DNA of 64,000 bases. Origin: Cephalopachus bancanus. Lineage: Eukaryota; Chordata; Mammalia; Primates; Tarsiidae. How positions within the stretch are numbered: the first letter of the stretch is position 1; every line of letters begins with the position of its first letter. This document shows, in pieces, positions 10,790 through 22,466 of this stretch. The position numbers and the translations under genes were made by a program. The stretch spans positions 2,232,001 through 2,296,000 of the forward strand of contig JAPVLO010000233.1 of NCBI GenBank assembly GCA_027257055.1, written 5' to 3'. Below the pieces are notes generated by a model, which saw nothing but the letters and a program-made list of their open reading frames with translations, was not told where the DNA came from and did no database searches.

Positions 10790-11187
10790 CAGGGATCTCC
10801 AACCCCAGGCTGCGAACCTGGATGGTTTGTGGCCTGTTAGGAACCGGGCCACACAGCAGGAGGTAAGCGGTGACAAGCAGAGCTCCGCCTCCTGTCAGAT
10901 GCTTCTGTCAGATCAGAGGGGCATTAGAGTCTCACAGGAGCACAAACCCTATTGTGAACTGTGCATGTCGGGGATCTAGGTTGCATGCTCCTTCTGAGAA
11001 TCTAACACCTAATCATCTTAGGTGGAGCAGAGGCGGTGATGCTAGCGCTGGGGGAGTGGCTGCAAATACAGATTAACATGAGCAGTGAGGTTGGACTGCA
11101 CATTCTCTCCCCCCCCCACCGAACCATGGAAAAATTGTCTTCCACAATACCGGTCCCTGATGCCAAAAAGGTTGGGGGCTACTGCTG
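10790..11187 (+). mobile_element. MER1-type hAT-Charlie element, near complete
   Basis: Starts with GGCAGGGATCTCCAACCCC and ends CAAAAAGGTTGGGGGCTACTGCTG, i.e. imperfect terminal inverted repeats. In between lie GGCCTGTTAGGAACCGGGCC, CACAGGAGCACAAACCCTATTGTGAACTG and ACCGGTCCCTGATGCC. Nonautonomous, no coding capacity. Confidence 0.85.
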
Positions 11188-11189
11188 TA

Positions 11190-12429
11190 AGTCGTCATAG
11201 AGTGCCATTGCTTGTATGTTAGGTCAATTTGATAAATTGCAACCATGAATATTAGAGAGAGAGAAGTACATATTTGAAAAGCTGCTGAGTGCACTAAGTA
11301 TATTCTTTAAATATGACTCCTGGAATATTGCCACTACTGACCACAATAGAATAATCTCAGCAGAGCCTTCCATATGACAGAAATGATTGTTCTTAGTTAT
11401 TATAAACCTTCTATAATGTATACAAGTAAAGATAAACAGATCTCTCCAGGCACCGGGCATCTAGTTAGTATCTTAAGCAACCACTCTCTCTGATCACTTG
11501 TCTAGTTTTCCTTTGAGGGTATATCACTGTATAAAATCGATCCCCCCCAAAAATGTGAATTGAAATTATTTCCACAGCTAAAATGTTTTGGCCACAATGT
11601 CCCTGAAGTTATTAAAAAAGATTCTTTATTGAAAAGCAAAATAGGTTTTCCAGTTATCATTTTCATTTTTATTGCCCTGTAAATTAAAGAACACAGTTAT
11701 AAAGTCGAAAACCAGCTAATAAAAGCTTAAACAAGTTGTTAATAAATGAACTGGATCCATAAAATCTGTAACCCATATCTCTGTGAGCAAGGAGGCGTTT
11801 TTATCCTCAGCTGATTACCTAGTACGTTTCACCCACTTAACACTCGTGTCAAGGACACCTCTCTCACGGAGGTCCTAGGTTACTTTTAGCTAGACTCCAA
11901 ACGTAGACTTGAAGCAAAATAATTGTACTAGCCTTTGAGGCACCAGAGGAAAGAACACGCTTTATGACTAATAGCCAGGCAATACTATTATTATTATTGC
12001 CGGGCAATCTGGGGCACACTCTATCCAAAGTTAAATTTGTGGAGATTACCCGCCCCCTTCTTTAAACAGAGAACACTGAGACACCTCTGTAAATGCAGAA
12101 CTTGATTTTGATCTTGGAGCAGATCTTCCTTGTTCTAGTGAAGTTTACCTGAGCCATTGCCCTTAGAATTACTAGCAGGGAATAATTCCCTGCTGCAGAC
12201 TTGTGGATGTCTGCTGTTCCCGGTGCTGGAGGCACAAAGTGCGGCGCCCTAGAGGAACATTGTTTTTACCCCCAAATTGTAGAACACACATCCCAGGTCC
12301 AGTTCTGACACAGCCTTGTCAACACTTGATCTGACCTTGGCATTAATCCCTTGTGGTTTACTAATCCTGGACCTTTCAAAAACCATCTTCACCACAACCT
12401 TTGGGAACACGTTCGCTTTTTGGTTTGTT
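11190..12429. other. No recognised gene or repeat
   Basis: A 1.2-kb stretch of AT-rich, single-copy-looking DNA. I found no convincing exon; short open frames on both strands have no splice context. Confidence 0.4.
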
Positions 12430-12734
12430 TTTTGTTTTTTGAGCCAAAGTCTCATTCTGCCACCCAGGCCGGAGTGCGGTGACACGCTCACAGCTCACCA
12501 CAGCCTCGACCTCCTGGGCTCGGGCGATCCTTCCACCTCAGCTTCCTGAGTAACTGGGGACTACAGGCGTGCACCACCACACCTGGCTTTTTCTTTTTAT
12601 TTATTTATTTATTCTATGTAGAGGTGAGGTCTCACTGTGTTGCCTAGGCTGGTCTCAAACTCCCGGGTTTAAGCAATCCTCCTGCCTTGGCTTCCAAAGT
12701 GCTAGGATTACAGGCGTGAGCCACTACGCCCGGT
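12430..12734 (-). mobile_element. Alu, J-type
   Basis: Antisense dimer with a (TTTA)n-rich middle linker near 12598-12612. Confidence 0.93.
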
Positions 12735-13404
12735 GGTGAACACACTAGTTTAGATACTAACAGAGGAAACCAGAAACTTTCTCTCTGATTTGTCAGTTTT
12801 CAAGGCCAAGCCTCTGCCCGGGCAATAGTAACCCTGTACCACCCCTAACCAGCCCAGGGCATTTCTGTCGTCTTTAAATGTGTCAGCCATGCCCTGGCCT
12901 CAGTGTCTCTCAGAAGGAAGTCTTTGTACCTGCCAGAATCAAAGCCCTGTCCCTGGCGTTGGGTCGCTTTTCTTTTTCATCACCAGAAATGGATAATTTA
13001 CACTTCTGCTGTGTATATGTAAACTTACAGGTTTATATATATAAATTTTACAAGCTTGCATAAAAGAGAGTATTTTATGGTGGTTATATATAATTTCATA
13101 TATAAATGTAAGACAATATTTTCTCTGACTCTGTCATTCACCATGGAGACAATGCAGGTATTCGCCTGTCTCCTGATCACACCTCCACGGTCCCTTGAAA
13201 ATGAGGGACCCGGTGCTGGTGTTTCACTTTCCTTCCAGCCCCGCCCTTATGTCTGTTTCCTTGTAGGTGGGATTTTCCTCCCACATTTCAGTAGATTTCA
13301 CTCTCTTGCTGATTCCCTCTTTCATCTTTGGGGTCTGTGGACTCCATCCCATCAACCTTTAAAACATGCTTAAGTATCTTCTGTCTTTAAAAAAAAATCC
13401 TTGC
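12735..13404. other. No recognised gene or repeat
   Basis: Single-copy-looking stretch with TATATA-rich DNA near 13035-13105. No supported gene. Confidence 0.35.
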
Positions 13405-13726
<322 letters not shown>

Positions 13727-14179
13727 TCACCTTCACCCTCTCTCCTGCCATTAGACTTCGCCACCTCCTCCACAGAAAATGAAACATGAGTCTATCATGC
13801 TAAAACTCCTTCCTCAACACCTAGAAAACTGCCTCCTTAGTAACCTATTCTTTCTTCTTTATTCTCTGTCCCGAGGGGAGAAATCTACTTCCACCTCTGT
13901 AAGCCTATTGGAGCCCTTCCCGATCCTTCGGGAATATGTGTCAACCTCTCTGTTGATACAGGCTTTTGTCTCAGGTGGTTCCGTCCAGGGCTCTACCTTC
14001 ACACTCCTTGCAAACCAAGCCCTCCAACACACGCTTCCTTCTGGCTGGCCCAACCCTACGTGTCCAAGAAGCTTGGACAGGTAGCCTGTGATGATGGCTG
14101 TCCTTACTTCCTTCCGCCTGTTCGTTGATGGCCCACCACACTTAGCTTCTGCTCCCGATGAAACAGTCCCTGTGAAAGT

Positions 14180-14390
14180 GATCCAAAGGCTTCACATTGG
14201 CCAGAACCAAAGGACACTTTCTAAACTTCATCTTACTTAGTAGCTTTGTGGCAGTTGGCACGGCAGAGCACCCCTCCGTGGAACTTTTTTCCTCCTTTGA
14301 TTTACACAAACGCACTGTTTCCTGGGACTTCTTTCTAGCTTTTTCTTTTGTATGTAGCCTCTCTAGGGACTCTTCTTGTCTCATTTATTC
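14180..14390 (+). repeat. L2 LINE fragment
   Basis: Sense L2 reverse-transcriptase region: CTTCATCTTACTTAGTAGC, then CCTCCTTTGATTTACACAAACG, CACTGTTTCCTGGGACTTC and GTAGCCTCTCTAG align with the L2 'ALSWFSSYLSG' part. The region 13700-14180 may be more of the same element but is too diverged to say. Confidence 0.5.
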
Positions 14391-14610
14391 ATTCAACAAA
14401 TATTTCCTGAGCTGGACCCTAGACTGCAGGTGTGGTAGGATGTAATCACAAGACACAAGGATAGAGAGACAATCAAGTCATCACACACAGCATTGTAAAT
14501 ATTTACACATTCTGGTACCTGCTGGGAGAGTGTGTGTTAGGGGTCTGACTAGTCTTTTTTTTTTAGATTACCAATATTCCTTTTTAAATTTTTTAAGCTA
14601 TTTTATTTTA

Positions 14611-14895
14611 TTTTTTGAGTGGGAGTCTCACTCTGTCGCCTGGGCTGGAGTGCAGTGGCACGCTCCCGGCCACCCCAGCGTCAACCTGCTGGGCTCTGGT
14701 GATCCTACCACCTCAGCCTCCCAAGTAGCCAGAACTATAGGAATGCGCTACCACACCCGGCTAATTTTTGATTTATTGTAGAGACGAGGTCTTACCAAGT
14801 TGCCCGGGTAGGTCTCGAACCCCTGAGCTCAGGCAATCCACTTGCCTCGGTCTCCCAAAGTGCTGAGATTACAGGCTGAGCCCCGAGCCCAGCCA
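14611..14895 (-). mobile_element. Alu, T2-like
   Basis: Antisense, ends ACAGGCTGAGCCCCGAGCCCAGCC. Confidence 0.93.
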
Positions 14896-14897
14896 GT

Positions 14898-15018
14898 TTT
14901 TTTATGTTAGAGATGAGGTCTCACTATGTTGCCCAGGCTGGTCTCGAACTCCAGCGATCCTCTTGCCTCAGCCTCCCAAAAATGCCAAGATTATGGGTGT
15001 GAGCCACCGCGCCTGGCC
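14898..15018 (-). mobile_element. Free left Alu monomer (FLAM-like)
   Basis: Antisense left arm immediately following the dimer at 14611-14895. Ends GTGAGCCACCGCGCCTGGCC. Confidence 0.88.
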
Positions 15019-15262
15019 CACGACTAGTCTTCATGGTGAGAAGCTTCTGAAGTCTGCGTGAGAGTCATCCATCACTGTACCACCTCTCTTTTTCGGAATA
15101 TGAGACTTTGGTGAATGAACGCATATTCATCTTAGTCATGTTCTTAATTGCTTAATAATTGTCAGTCACATACCCTTTCACGATTGACTGTTTTCCAGGC
15201 AGAGGTATTTTTAGTCTTTTAATATCGTCTCCTTCTCAGTCTCCTACCAGCTATGTAGAGAT

Positions 15263-15756
15263 TTGGGCTTAAATACATTCTTGTCAATCTTCCTCGGTTC
15301 CATGACGCCTCGGCCGAGCTGCAGCCGCGAGGACTTCACAGAATTCCAGGTGCCCATCTATTTGAAACTGAGCTCCATCCGCTGTCTTCAAACCGACTTC
15401 CCCATGTGGCCGTCTAAATTTAGATCTCGTGTGCTGGGGCTGGCAGCCCACGACGAGCGCCTCTCCGAACGCTCCTTTGGGAGACGCCATGTGGCCGGCG
15501 AGGCGTGGACAGAGCACACGGTGGTTTGGAGGTGGCCGTCATCATTCCACAGTCCTGACAGGCCATTTAGATTCCCTGCTCCGGGAAGCAGCACCCATAA
15601 ACCAGCACCGAAACTCAGGCAGTCCGCGTGAAGTGGGGAACCCGTCGTCTTGCAAGTCATCCTGATCCATGGTGAGGAAGCGGTTCCCCGCAGTGCGTGC
15701 ATCCCTGGCCGTTCCAGAAGCTCAGGGAGCAACTCACCTTGGTGAAGAAGGCTGTT
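15263..15756 (-). other. CpG-rich unidentified segment, possibly transcript-derived
   Basis: Richer in CG dinucleotides than anything nearby. On the minus strand a Kozak-like CCTCACCATGG (about 15664-15674) opens a 42-codon frame starting MDQDDLQDDGFPTS. A later frame on the same strand runs MASPKGAFGEALVVGCQ and continues to DGAQFQIDGHLEF; an overlapping 161-codon frame also exists. The frames look like one decayed coding sequence, suggesting a processed pseudogene, but I cannot name a parent. Could also be a decayed CpG island or a first exon. Confidence 0.3.
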
Positions 15757-16417
15757 AGTCAGCGGTCCCCAACCTCTTCTGCATCGGGGACCGGTTACGT
15801 GGAAGGCAGTTTCTCCATGGGCCTGAGGCAGAGCAGAGATCGTGTCCGGCTGATCCCAGCATATAACGTTCATTGTGTACTTTACTTCTGTTATTATTAC
15901 ATCGTCATGTATAATGACATCATTATAGAACTCACCATTTTAAAAAAAAAGAGACACGGATGGAAGTGGTAAATAAAATAACGGGCAAGCCATGAGTGGA
16001 CTAAAATAAGTGTCGAGTCTGACTTGCAGTCTGCCACCAGTTGCAGCTGTTTAAGACTAGAGGACATCAACTCACTTGCCACTCACTGGAGGGGTTTGAA
16101 GTTGAGTCTGCAAGCAATTGATGTATGACAGTCTCTGTGCAGTCAAACCCCGCATCACCACCTCTGCCCTACCTCAGATCATCAGGCATTGGACTCTCAT
16201 GAGGGGCACGAAACCTAGATCCCTCGCATGTGCAGTTCACAATAGGGTCCGTGCTCCTATGAGAATCGAATGCCGCCGCTGGTCTGACAGCAGTTGGAGC
16301 TCAGGTGGTAACGGCAGCGATGGGAGAGGCTGTAAATACAGATGATTCCATCGCTGGCCCGCTCGCTGCTCGCCTCCTGCCGTGTGGCCCTGTTCCTGGA
16401 TTGGGGACCTCTGTTCT
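15757..16417 (-). mobile_element. MER1-type hAT-Charlie element, longer form
   Basis: Opposite orientation to the copy at 10790. Starts AGTCAGCGGTCCCCAACC, then GGGGACCGGTTACGTGGAAG, TTATTATTACATCGTCATGTATAATGAC, CTCAGATCATCAGGCATTGGACTCTCAT and GTGCAGTTCACAATAGGGTCCGTGCTCC. About 280 bases in the middle (15870-16150) exceed the short MER1 consensus, so it may keep more of the parental Charlie element. Confidence 0.8.
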
Positions 16418-16524
16418 GCTCAACAGGGGGCAATGTTGCCCTCCTGTCCTGGGTACATTCGGCAATGTAGGAGACAGACTCAGCCTGTCCTGGGTACATT
16501 CGGCAATGTAAGAGACAGACTCAG
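16418..16524 (+). mobile_element. MER20 fragment with internal duplication
   Basis: GGGGGCAATGTTGCCCTCC and TACATTCGGCAATGT match the MER20 start. A 41-bp unit beginning CCTGTCCTGGGTACATTCGG (16443-16483) is repeated at 16484-16524 with one difference. Confidence 0.75.
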
Positions 16525-16810
16525 GGCGCAGTGGCTCATGCCTATAATCCGGCACTTTGGGAGGCCAAGGTGAGAGGATTGCCTGAGCCCATGGGTTTGA
16601 GACCAGCCTGGGCAACTTGGCGAGGCCTCATCTCTACAATAAATCAAAAAATGAGCCGGACGTGGTGGGCACGTGCCTGTAATTCCAGCGACTTGGAAGG
16701 CTGAGGTGGAAGGATTGCCAGAGCCCAGCAAGCTGAGACTGTGGTGGCCGTGAGCATGCCACTGCATTCCAGCCTGGGCAATAGAGTGAGACTCAGACTC
16801 AAAAAAAAGA
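16525..16810 (+). mobile_element. Alu, T-type
   Basis: Sense, complete. Inserted at the end of the MER20 duplication and paired with an opposite-strand Alu 32 bases downstream. Confidence 0.93.
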
Positions 16811-16842
16811 AATAGATTCACCTATTTCTAGAGAAGTTCTCG

Positions 16843-17145
16843 AAGGTTTTTTTTGGGTTTTTTTCTTTTCAAGTTGGGGTTTCACTCTGTCTGGCTTGAG
16901 GTCATGGCATGATCAAAGATCACCGTAGCCTCCACCTCCTGAGCCCAGGTGATCCTCCTGCCTCAGCCTTCCAAGCAACTGGGACTACAGGCACACACCA
17001 CCACACTGGCTAACTTTTTTTATATTTGCAGAGACAAGATCTCACTCTGTCTCCCAGGCTCGTCTCAAACTCCTGGGCTCAGGCAACTTTCCTTCCTCGG
17101 CCTCCCAAGGTGTTGGGATTACAGGCGTGAGCCACCACACCTGGC
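16843..17145 (-). mobile_element. Alu, J-type
   Basis: Antisense; the first part is altered (CACTCTGTCTGGCTTGAGG). Ends CCACCACACCTGGCG. Confidence 0.92.
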
Positions 17146-17213
17146 GTCAAAAAGTATTTTTAATTTTAAAAGATAATTATAGATCCCGAGTGTTCTGGAG
17201 AAGTGAGTAGGCC

Positions 17214-17320
17214 ATTTATTCATTCAACACGTGCTGAACACCCACTTTGAGCCACATGCCAGAATTAACCTTCAACAAGTTTGGTCCTTGCCCTCAAGGA
17301 GAGTATAATCCGGTCTACCT
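17214..17320. repeat. Ancient SINE/LINE2-like fragment
   Basis: TTATTCATTCAACACGTGCTGAACACCCACT is a diverged form of a very common mammalian repeat phrase; a second copy starts at 14385. Family assignment unsure. Confidence 0.35.
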
Positions 17321-17321
17321 T

Positions 17322-17505
17322 GGTGGTCCTCAAATTTTACTATGCATCATAATCCCTTGGAGGCTTGCGAAAAGCACAGCAGTGGGCCCTTACCAGAATT
17401 TCTGATTCAGCAAGTCTGGGGTGGGGCCCAGGAATCTGCATTTATAACAAGTTCCTGAGTTTGTGCTGAGGAACCTAGTCTGAGATCCCAAAACCATTGT
17501 TCTAG
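17322..17505 (-). mobile_element. MER5A hAT element
   Basis: Nearly complete antisense MER5A: GGTGGTCCTCAAATTTTACTATGCATC, TTCTGATTCAGCAAGTCTGGGGTGGGGCCC, GAATCTGCATTTATAACAAGTTCC. Ends near CCATTGTTCTAGG. Confidence 0.88.
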
Positions 17506-17729
17506 GGAAATCGAGAAAGAAAAGCGCTCGGGGTCTTGAGGATCCACATTTGCAATATTTTGGGGGTCCTTGTAAGGTTTGATTGTGGCTGTCAAATGTC
17601 TTTGGATAAAGGAAGATTTTATAGCCTGTGGCTGTTAGGGACAGAGTTCGTGTTTCACTGGCAACTAGGATTATTGCTGAAAGCCCATCCATTTTAACCC
17701 ATATTTCTCTAAAGCCAGCAAGGTTGAAC

Positions 17730-18031
17730 TTTTTTTTTTTTTTTTTTTTTGAGTTGGAATCTCAGTTTGTTGCCCAGGCTGGAGTATAGTGGCACGTTCA
17801 CAGCCACCGCAACCTTGACCTGCTTGGCTCAGGCGAGCCTTCCACCTCAACCTTCCAAGTAACTGGAACGACAGGCGTGTGCTACCATGCCCGCCTAATT
17901 TTTCGATTTATTGTAGAGACAAAATCTTGCCAAGTTGCCCAGGCTGGTCTTGAACCCCTGAGCTCAAGCAATCCTCTCTCCTTGGCCTCCCAAAATGCTG
18001 GGATGACAAGCTTGAGCCACCACGCCCAGCT
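17730..18031 (-). mobile_element. Alu, T-type
   Basis: Antisense, starts with T21. Ends TTGAGCCACCACGCCCAGC. Confidence 0.94.
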
Positions 18032-18490
18032 GAACTTTTTTTAATCTTAAAAAAATAAACGATCTATTTTTTACATAAATTACGTTTTCATTTAAATTAT
18101 TTTGCTCAAAATTTTTCCTGCCGAGGTCTTGGTGAGCACATGGTTTTAAACTCCACAATTTTGGCTAAGAATGTGATGCAAGATATAGACACTAGTTCTT
18201 GAAATTCAGCACTGATCACTTTTGCCAAGTGAACATAGACTGAATTGCATCAAATTATAGAGAACAGAGTCTCCAGAATATTGTTTTCTCATTTGATACC
18301 TGTCCATGTCAAGGTGTACTCAGGCAGTCCAGGTAGCAAGTCTCAGTAGCTAGGGTGACATTTCCAGACTGCCACAAATTCGGTGGACAAGAAAAGCTTT
18401 CTGGTCCATATTTGCCTGGGAAGACTCCCAGGGAGACACACGAAGCAGCGACTCAAATCTTGTTCTCTTGATTATCCTTTTTTTTAATAG
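18032..18490. other. Probable intron upstream of second candidate exon
   Basis: AT-rich non-repeat DNA ending in an excellent acceptor (T-rich tract then TTTAATAG) just before 18491. Confidence 0.4.
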
Positions 18491-18767
18491 CTCTTGCATA
18501 GGCTCGGTTTTTGGAAGTTGTATGCTGCTAATTTAGGTATATATGTCATTACAATTTTAGCATGGATCCTTCTCAGGCATATACAAGATATGTCAGACAT
18601 GGAGGGGGAAAAAAAGGAGAGAGCCAAGCATCGGAACCTCGGGGACACTGGCATGACTGTTCCAGAGTCAAAAACTGACAAACTGACATACACCGAGTCG
18701 GGATACCAGAGGTTGAAGTCCATCCTGTCTCTGTTTCACTCTCCCATGAATGTCCTCTGCCATTTCT
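18491..18767 (+). CDS. Candidate internal exon of an unidentified membrane protein
   Basis: Open for 92 codons plus one base between acceptor TTTTTTTTAATAG and donor TTCT|GTAAGT, both close to consensus. The peptide begins LLHRLGFWKLYAANLG, has one clear membrane segment (LGIYVITILAWILL) and then a charged, probably cytosolic stretch (RHIQDMSDMEGEKKERAKHR). A TESGYQRL phrase follows, then a cysteine-containing end (MNVLCHF). It enters in phase 0, while the exon at 3806-4023 leaves in phase 1, so they cannot be spliced directly. Either a further exon lies between them or they are unrelated. No repeat overlaps it. Family not recognised. A resemblance to the last membrane helix plus acidic tail of TMEM237-type proteins is weak and unproven. 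Confidence 0.55.
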
Positions 18768-18857
18768 GTAAGTGTACTCTCTATAACATCCTAGGCTGGA
18801 ACTAGAACCGTCGGGTCAGAGACTAAAAAGAGACAAAATTGAACTGGGTTTCAGAAA

Positions 18858-19065
18858 GTCTGGGCAACGTAGCAAGACCTCATCTCTACAGAAATTAAAA
18901 AACAAGCCGGGTGCAGTGGCAACCGCCTGTAGTTCCAGTTAGTTGGGAGGATGAGGTGGGAGGATCGTCTGAGTCCAGGGGTTCAAGGCTGCGGTGAGCT
19001 ATGATCATGCCACTGCCCCCCAGCCTGGACAGCAGAGAGACCCTGACTCAAAAAAAAAAAAAAAA
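18858..19065 (+). mobile_element. Alu, J-type, 5'-truncated
   Basis: Starts within the left arm at GTCTGGGCAACGTAGCAAG; the right arm is complete and ends in A16. Confidence 0.92.
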
Positions 19066-19682
19066 TCAAGTCATGATTAACTGTGCCATGATAAAATCAT
19101 TTGTCTTGGCATACAGAGACACCTGCCCTTGTAGGTATCTTTGCAAAAGCTGGCTGTCAGTGAAGCAGAACAGGTAGTTAGCGGGTTACATGACTTCCAA
19201 AACCCTGTAATCTCCAGGGTAAATGCGCAAGTCTAGGATTCCTAGATCCACATTCACTGGGGTGCACACAAAGCACCACATGACAGAGAGCCGAGCAGCA
19301 TGGTGTCAGTCCTCGAGAGGCTTGCTCCCTAACTGAGGAGGCCAGACAGACAGACAGAAAAAAATAATAATGACAAGTAACAGTGCAGAAGAGCATGGAC
19401 TAGGCATTGCTTTTTTTAGCCCTAAGACTGGTGTTGAGAATCACGCTGATTACATTTGAGGTTAAATTCGTACCAATTACATTATTTATACTATTGTGTT
19501 GCACCCCAGAAATTCTTTAACAGAATTGGGAGGCAACTTATTTCCATTAGAACACTGCTTTGTATAAAAGTAAAGATGAAATCATGGAAAAGGCAACCCT
19601 AAAAAGCATAGGATTCAGTGTGAATTGTATTTGATTATTAAAAAATACAGTTATGATTGTTTTAAAATATTTGCATAAAACT
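19066..19682. other. No recognised gene or repeat
   Basis: Single-copy-looking. A short GACA repeat (about 19343-19360) is the only low-complexity feature. Confidence 0.35.
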
Positions 19683-19968
19683 GCTGGGTGCAGTGGCTCA
19701 CGCCTGTAATCCCAGTACTTTGGGAGGCTGAGGTGAGAGGATTGCCTGAGCCCAGGGGTTCGAAACCAGTCTGGACAACTTGGGGAGACCTCATCTCCAC
19801 AATAAATCACAAAATTGGTCAGGCATGGTGGTGCACCCCTGTAGTCCCAGCTACTTGGGAGACTGAGGTAGGAGATCACCTGAACCCAAGAGGTTGAGGC
19901 TGGGTGAGCTGTGTTCATGCCACTGCACTCCAGCCTGGGCGGCAGAATGAGACTCCAACTCCAAAAAC
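19683..19968 (+). mobile_element. Alu, T-type
   Basis: Sense, complete, tail GACTCCAACTCCAAAAACA. Confidence 0.94.
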
Positions 19969-20103
19969 AAATTTACGTAAAACCATAAAAGCTATGATAT
20001 ATGAAAAATATTAGAATAAGAAATAATTTGTTTTTATTTGTTATATAAGTAAATTAAGCTTATTTCATTGTCTTAAAAATTGGATAACACGTTTTTATCA
20101 TCT

Positions 20104-20386
20104 TTTTTTTGAGTCGGGGTCTCACTCTGTTGCCCAGGCTAGAGTGCAGTGGTACGATCACAGCTCACCACAGCCTCCACCTCCTGGGTTCATGTGATCC
20201 TTCCGCCTCAATCTCCTGAGTACTGGGATTACAGGTGCATGTACCACACCCAGGTAATTTTTGACATTTTTGTCCAAAAAAAAAGAGACTGTTGTCCAGG
20301 CTGGTCTTGAACTCCTGGGCTCAAGCAATCCTTCTGCCGTGGTCCCCTATACTACTGGGGTACAGGTGTGAGACATGCACCCAGCC
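20104..20386 (-). mobile_element. Alu, J-type
   Basis: Antisense, diverged, ending GTGAGACATGCACCCAGCC and directly abutting another antisense Alu. Confidence 0.92.
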
Positions 20387-20397
20387 CTTTATTTTTT

Positions 20398-20663
20398 CTA
20401 GAGTCTCACTCTGTTGCCCAGGCTGGAATACAGTGACACGATCATAGCTTCAAACTCCTGGCTCAAGTGATCCTCCTGCCTCAGCCTCCCAAGTAGCTGG
20501 GACTATGGGTATGTGCCACCACACCCAGTTAATTATTTTTATTTTTATAGAGACAAGGTCTCACTATGTTGCCCAGGCTGGTCTTGAACTCTTGGCCTCA
20601 AGTGATTCTCCTGGCTGTCCCCCCAAAGTACTGGAATTACAGACCTGGACCACTTCCCCAACC
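20398..20663 (-). mobile_element. Alu, J-type
   Basis: Antisense, starting GAGTCTCACTCTGTTGCCCAGG. The left-arm end is degraded (GGACCACTTCCCCAACC). Confidence 0.9.
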
Positions 20664-21285
20664 CTAGTGTTTTAATTGGCAAATAACAGCTGCACACGTT
20701 TATGGGAGACAGAGTGATGTTTTGATCATCCACAGTGATCAGATCAGGGTACTTAGTGCATCCATCATCTCAAACATGTGTCACTTCTTTGGGTTGGAAA
20801 CATTCTATGTCCCCCTCCCAGCTATTTGAAACCAGGTGACATTGTTAGCTGCAGCCATCCTGCAGCGGAATGGAGCACGGCACTGATTCCTCCCGCCTAG
20901 CTGAAGCTGTGTGTCCTTTAACAAATCCTCTCTCTCCCTTCCTCCACCCTTCCCAGCCTCTAGTATCCTCTGTCCTACTTTTTACTTCCATGAGATCAAC
21001 TTTTTTTAGCTTCCACATATGAGTAAGAACATGCGGTGTTTTACTTTCTGTTCCTGGCTTATTTCGCTTAACATAATGTCCTTCAGTTTCACCTTCGTGG
21101 CCGCAAAAGATCGAATTCCAGTCTTTTTTATGGCTGAATAGTATTCCACGGTGTATAAAAACCACCTTTTCGGTCTCCAGTCACCTGTCCATGGGCCCTC
21201 GGGCTGCTTCTGGATCTTGGTTCTGATGAATGTGCTGCGTGAACGTGGGAGTGCAGGGGTCTCCTCGATCCATGGTCAGTCACTT
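20664..21285 (-). mobile_element. L1 LINE 3' end, antisense
   Basis: Reverse-oriented L1 3' untranslated region: CATCCATCATCTCAAACATG, TTACTTCCATGAGATCAACTTTTTTAGC, CACATATGAGTAAGAACATGCGG, CTTATTTCGCTTAACATAATGTCC, GGCTGAATAGTATTCCACGGTGTAT. 5' truncated; no coding potential left. Confidence 0.88.
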
Positions 21286-21528
21286 GCTTTAAGGATTCCC
21301 TCTCTGAAGACATGCTGTGTCTCCTGCTCGTTGACAGTGGTGGCCACAGCTTCCAGAAGCTGCTTTTTCTGAGGTCTTAGAAGCTCTTGGCACTTCTCTT
21401 TTGTTGAGAAAGTGGAATTTCTTCTTTGGAATAATCCTCGCTTCCCACTAAGTACACAGCAACCTGCAGCATCTTAAAAGATCTGCACAGATTCATATTT
21501 CAAGCTTGATAATCTTTCTTTCTTTCTT

Positions 21529-21813
<285 letters not shown>

Positions 21814-22174
21814 TTAGCATAATAATATTTATATATTCCTTTCTGACTGCATAGGTTATGGTAATGGACATAAATTTTTTAATAAGCATCTCCTTTGAAC
21901 TCCCAAAGCTTTGAAGATCTTAGGTACAAACAAAACAACATATAATCAATGATATTTATTGATATCCAAATTCGTTTTCTTAAGTGTCTCATTCAAGGGT
22001 TGAGCATTTCTTCCTGAAATTTGAATTCAATATAATATAGAAATGTGGTTTATCTTTTCCTAAATCTAAAATGATTATTTAAAAGAATAATTCTAGGCAC
22101 TGTTTGCTCTATGAATTAGTGTATTAGTCAACGCATTATTTAGAACTTTGATTGCTAATAAAAGCAACTAACTA
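21814..22174. other. No recognised gene or repeat
   Basis: AT-rich DNA between Alus, nothing further seen. Confidence 0.35.
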
Positions 22175-22466
22175 AGCTGGGCACAGTGGCTCATGCCTGT
22201 AATTCCAGCACTTTGGGAGACCGAGGCAAGAAGATTTCCTGAGTCCAGGGGTTTGAGACCAGCCTGGGCAACTTGACAAGACCTCGTCTCTACAATAAAC
22301 AAACAAAAAAAAGTCAACTGGGCCTGGTGGCGCATGCCTGTGGCTCCAGCTACTTGGGAGGCTGAGGCAGAAGGATGGCCTGAGCCCAAGAGGCTGCGGT
22401 GGCTGTGAGTATACCACTACACTCCAGCCTGAACATCAGAGTGAGATTCTGACTCAAAAAAAAAGC
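22175..22466 (+). mobile_element. Alu, T-type
   Basis: Sense, with CAATAAACAAACAAA linker. Flanked by AAAGCAACTAACTAA / AAAGCAACTAGCTAA, a 15-bp target-site duplication with one mismatch. Confidence 0.95.

Noticed and set aside
14385..14420. Calling a full MIR from the ATTCATTCAACAAATATTT phrase
   Set aside because: The phrase occurs in several mammalian repeat families and the neighbouring sequence was too diverged to decide.
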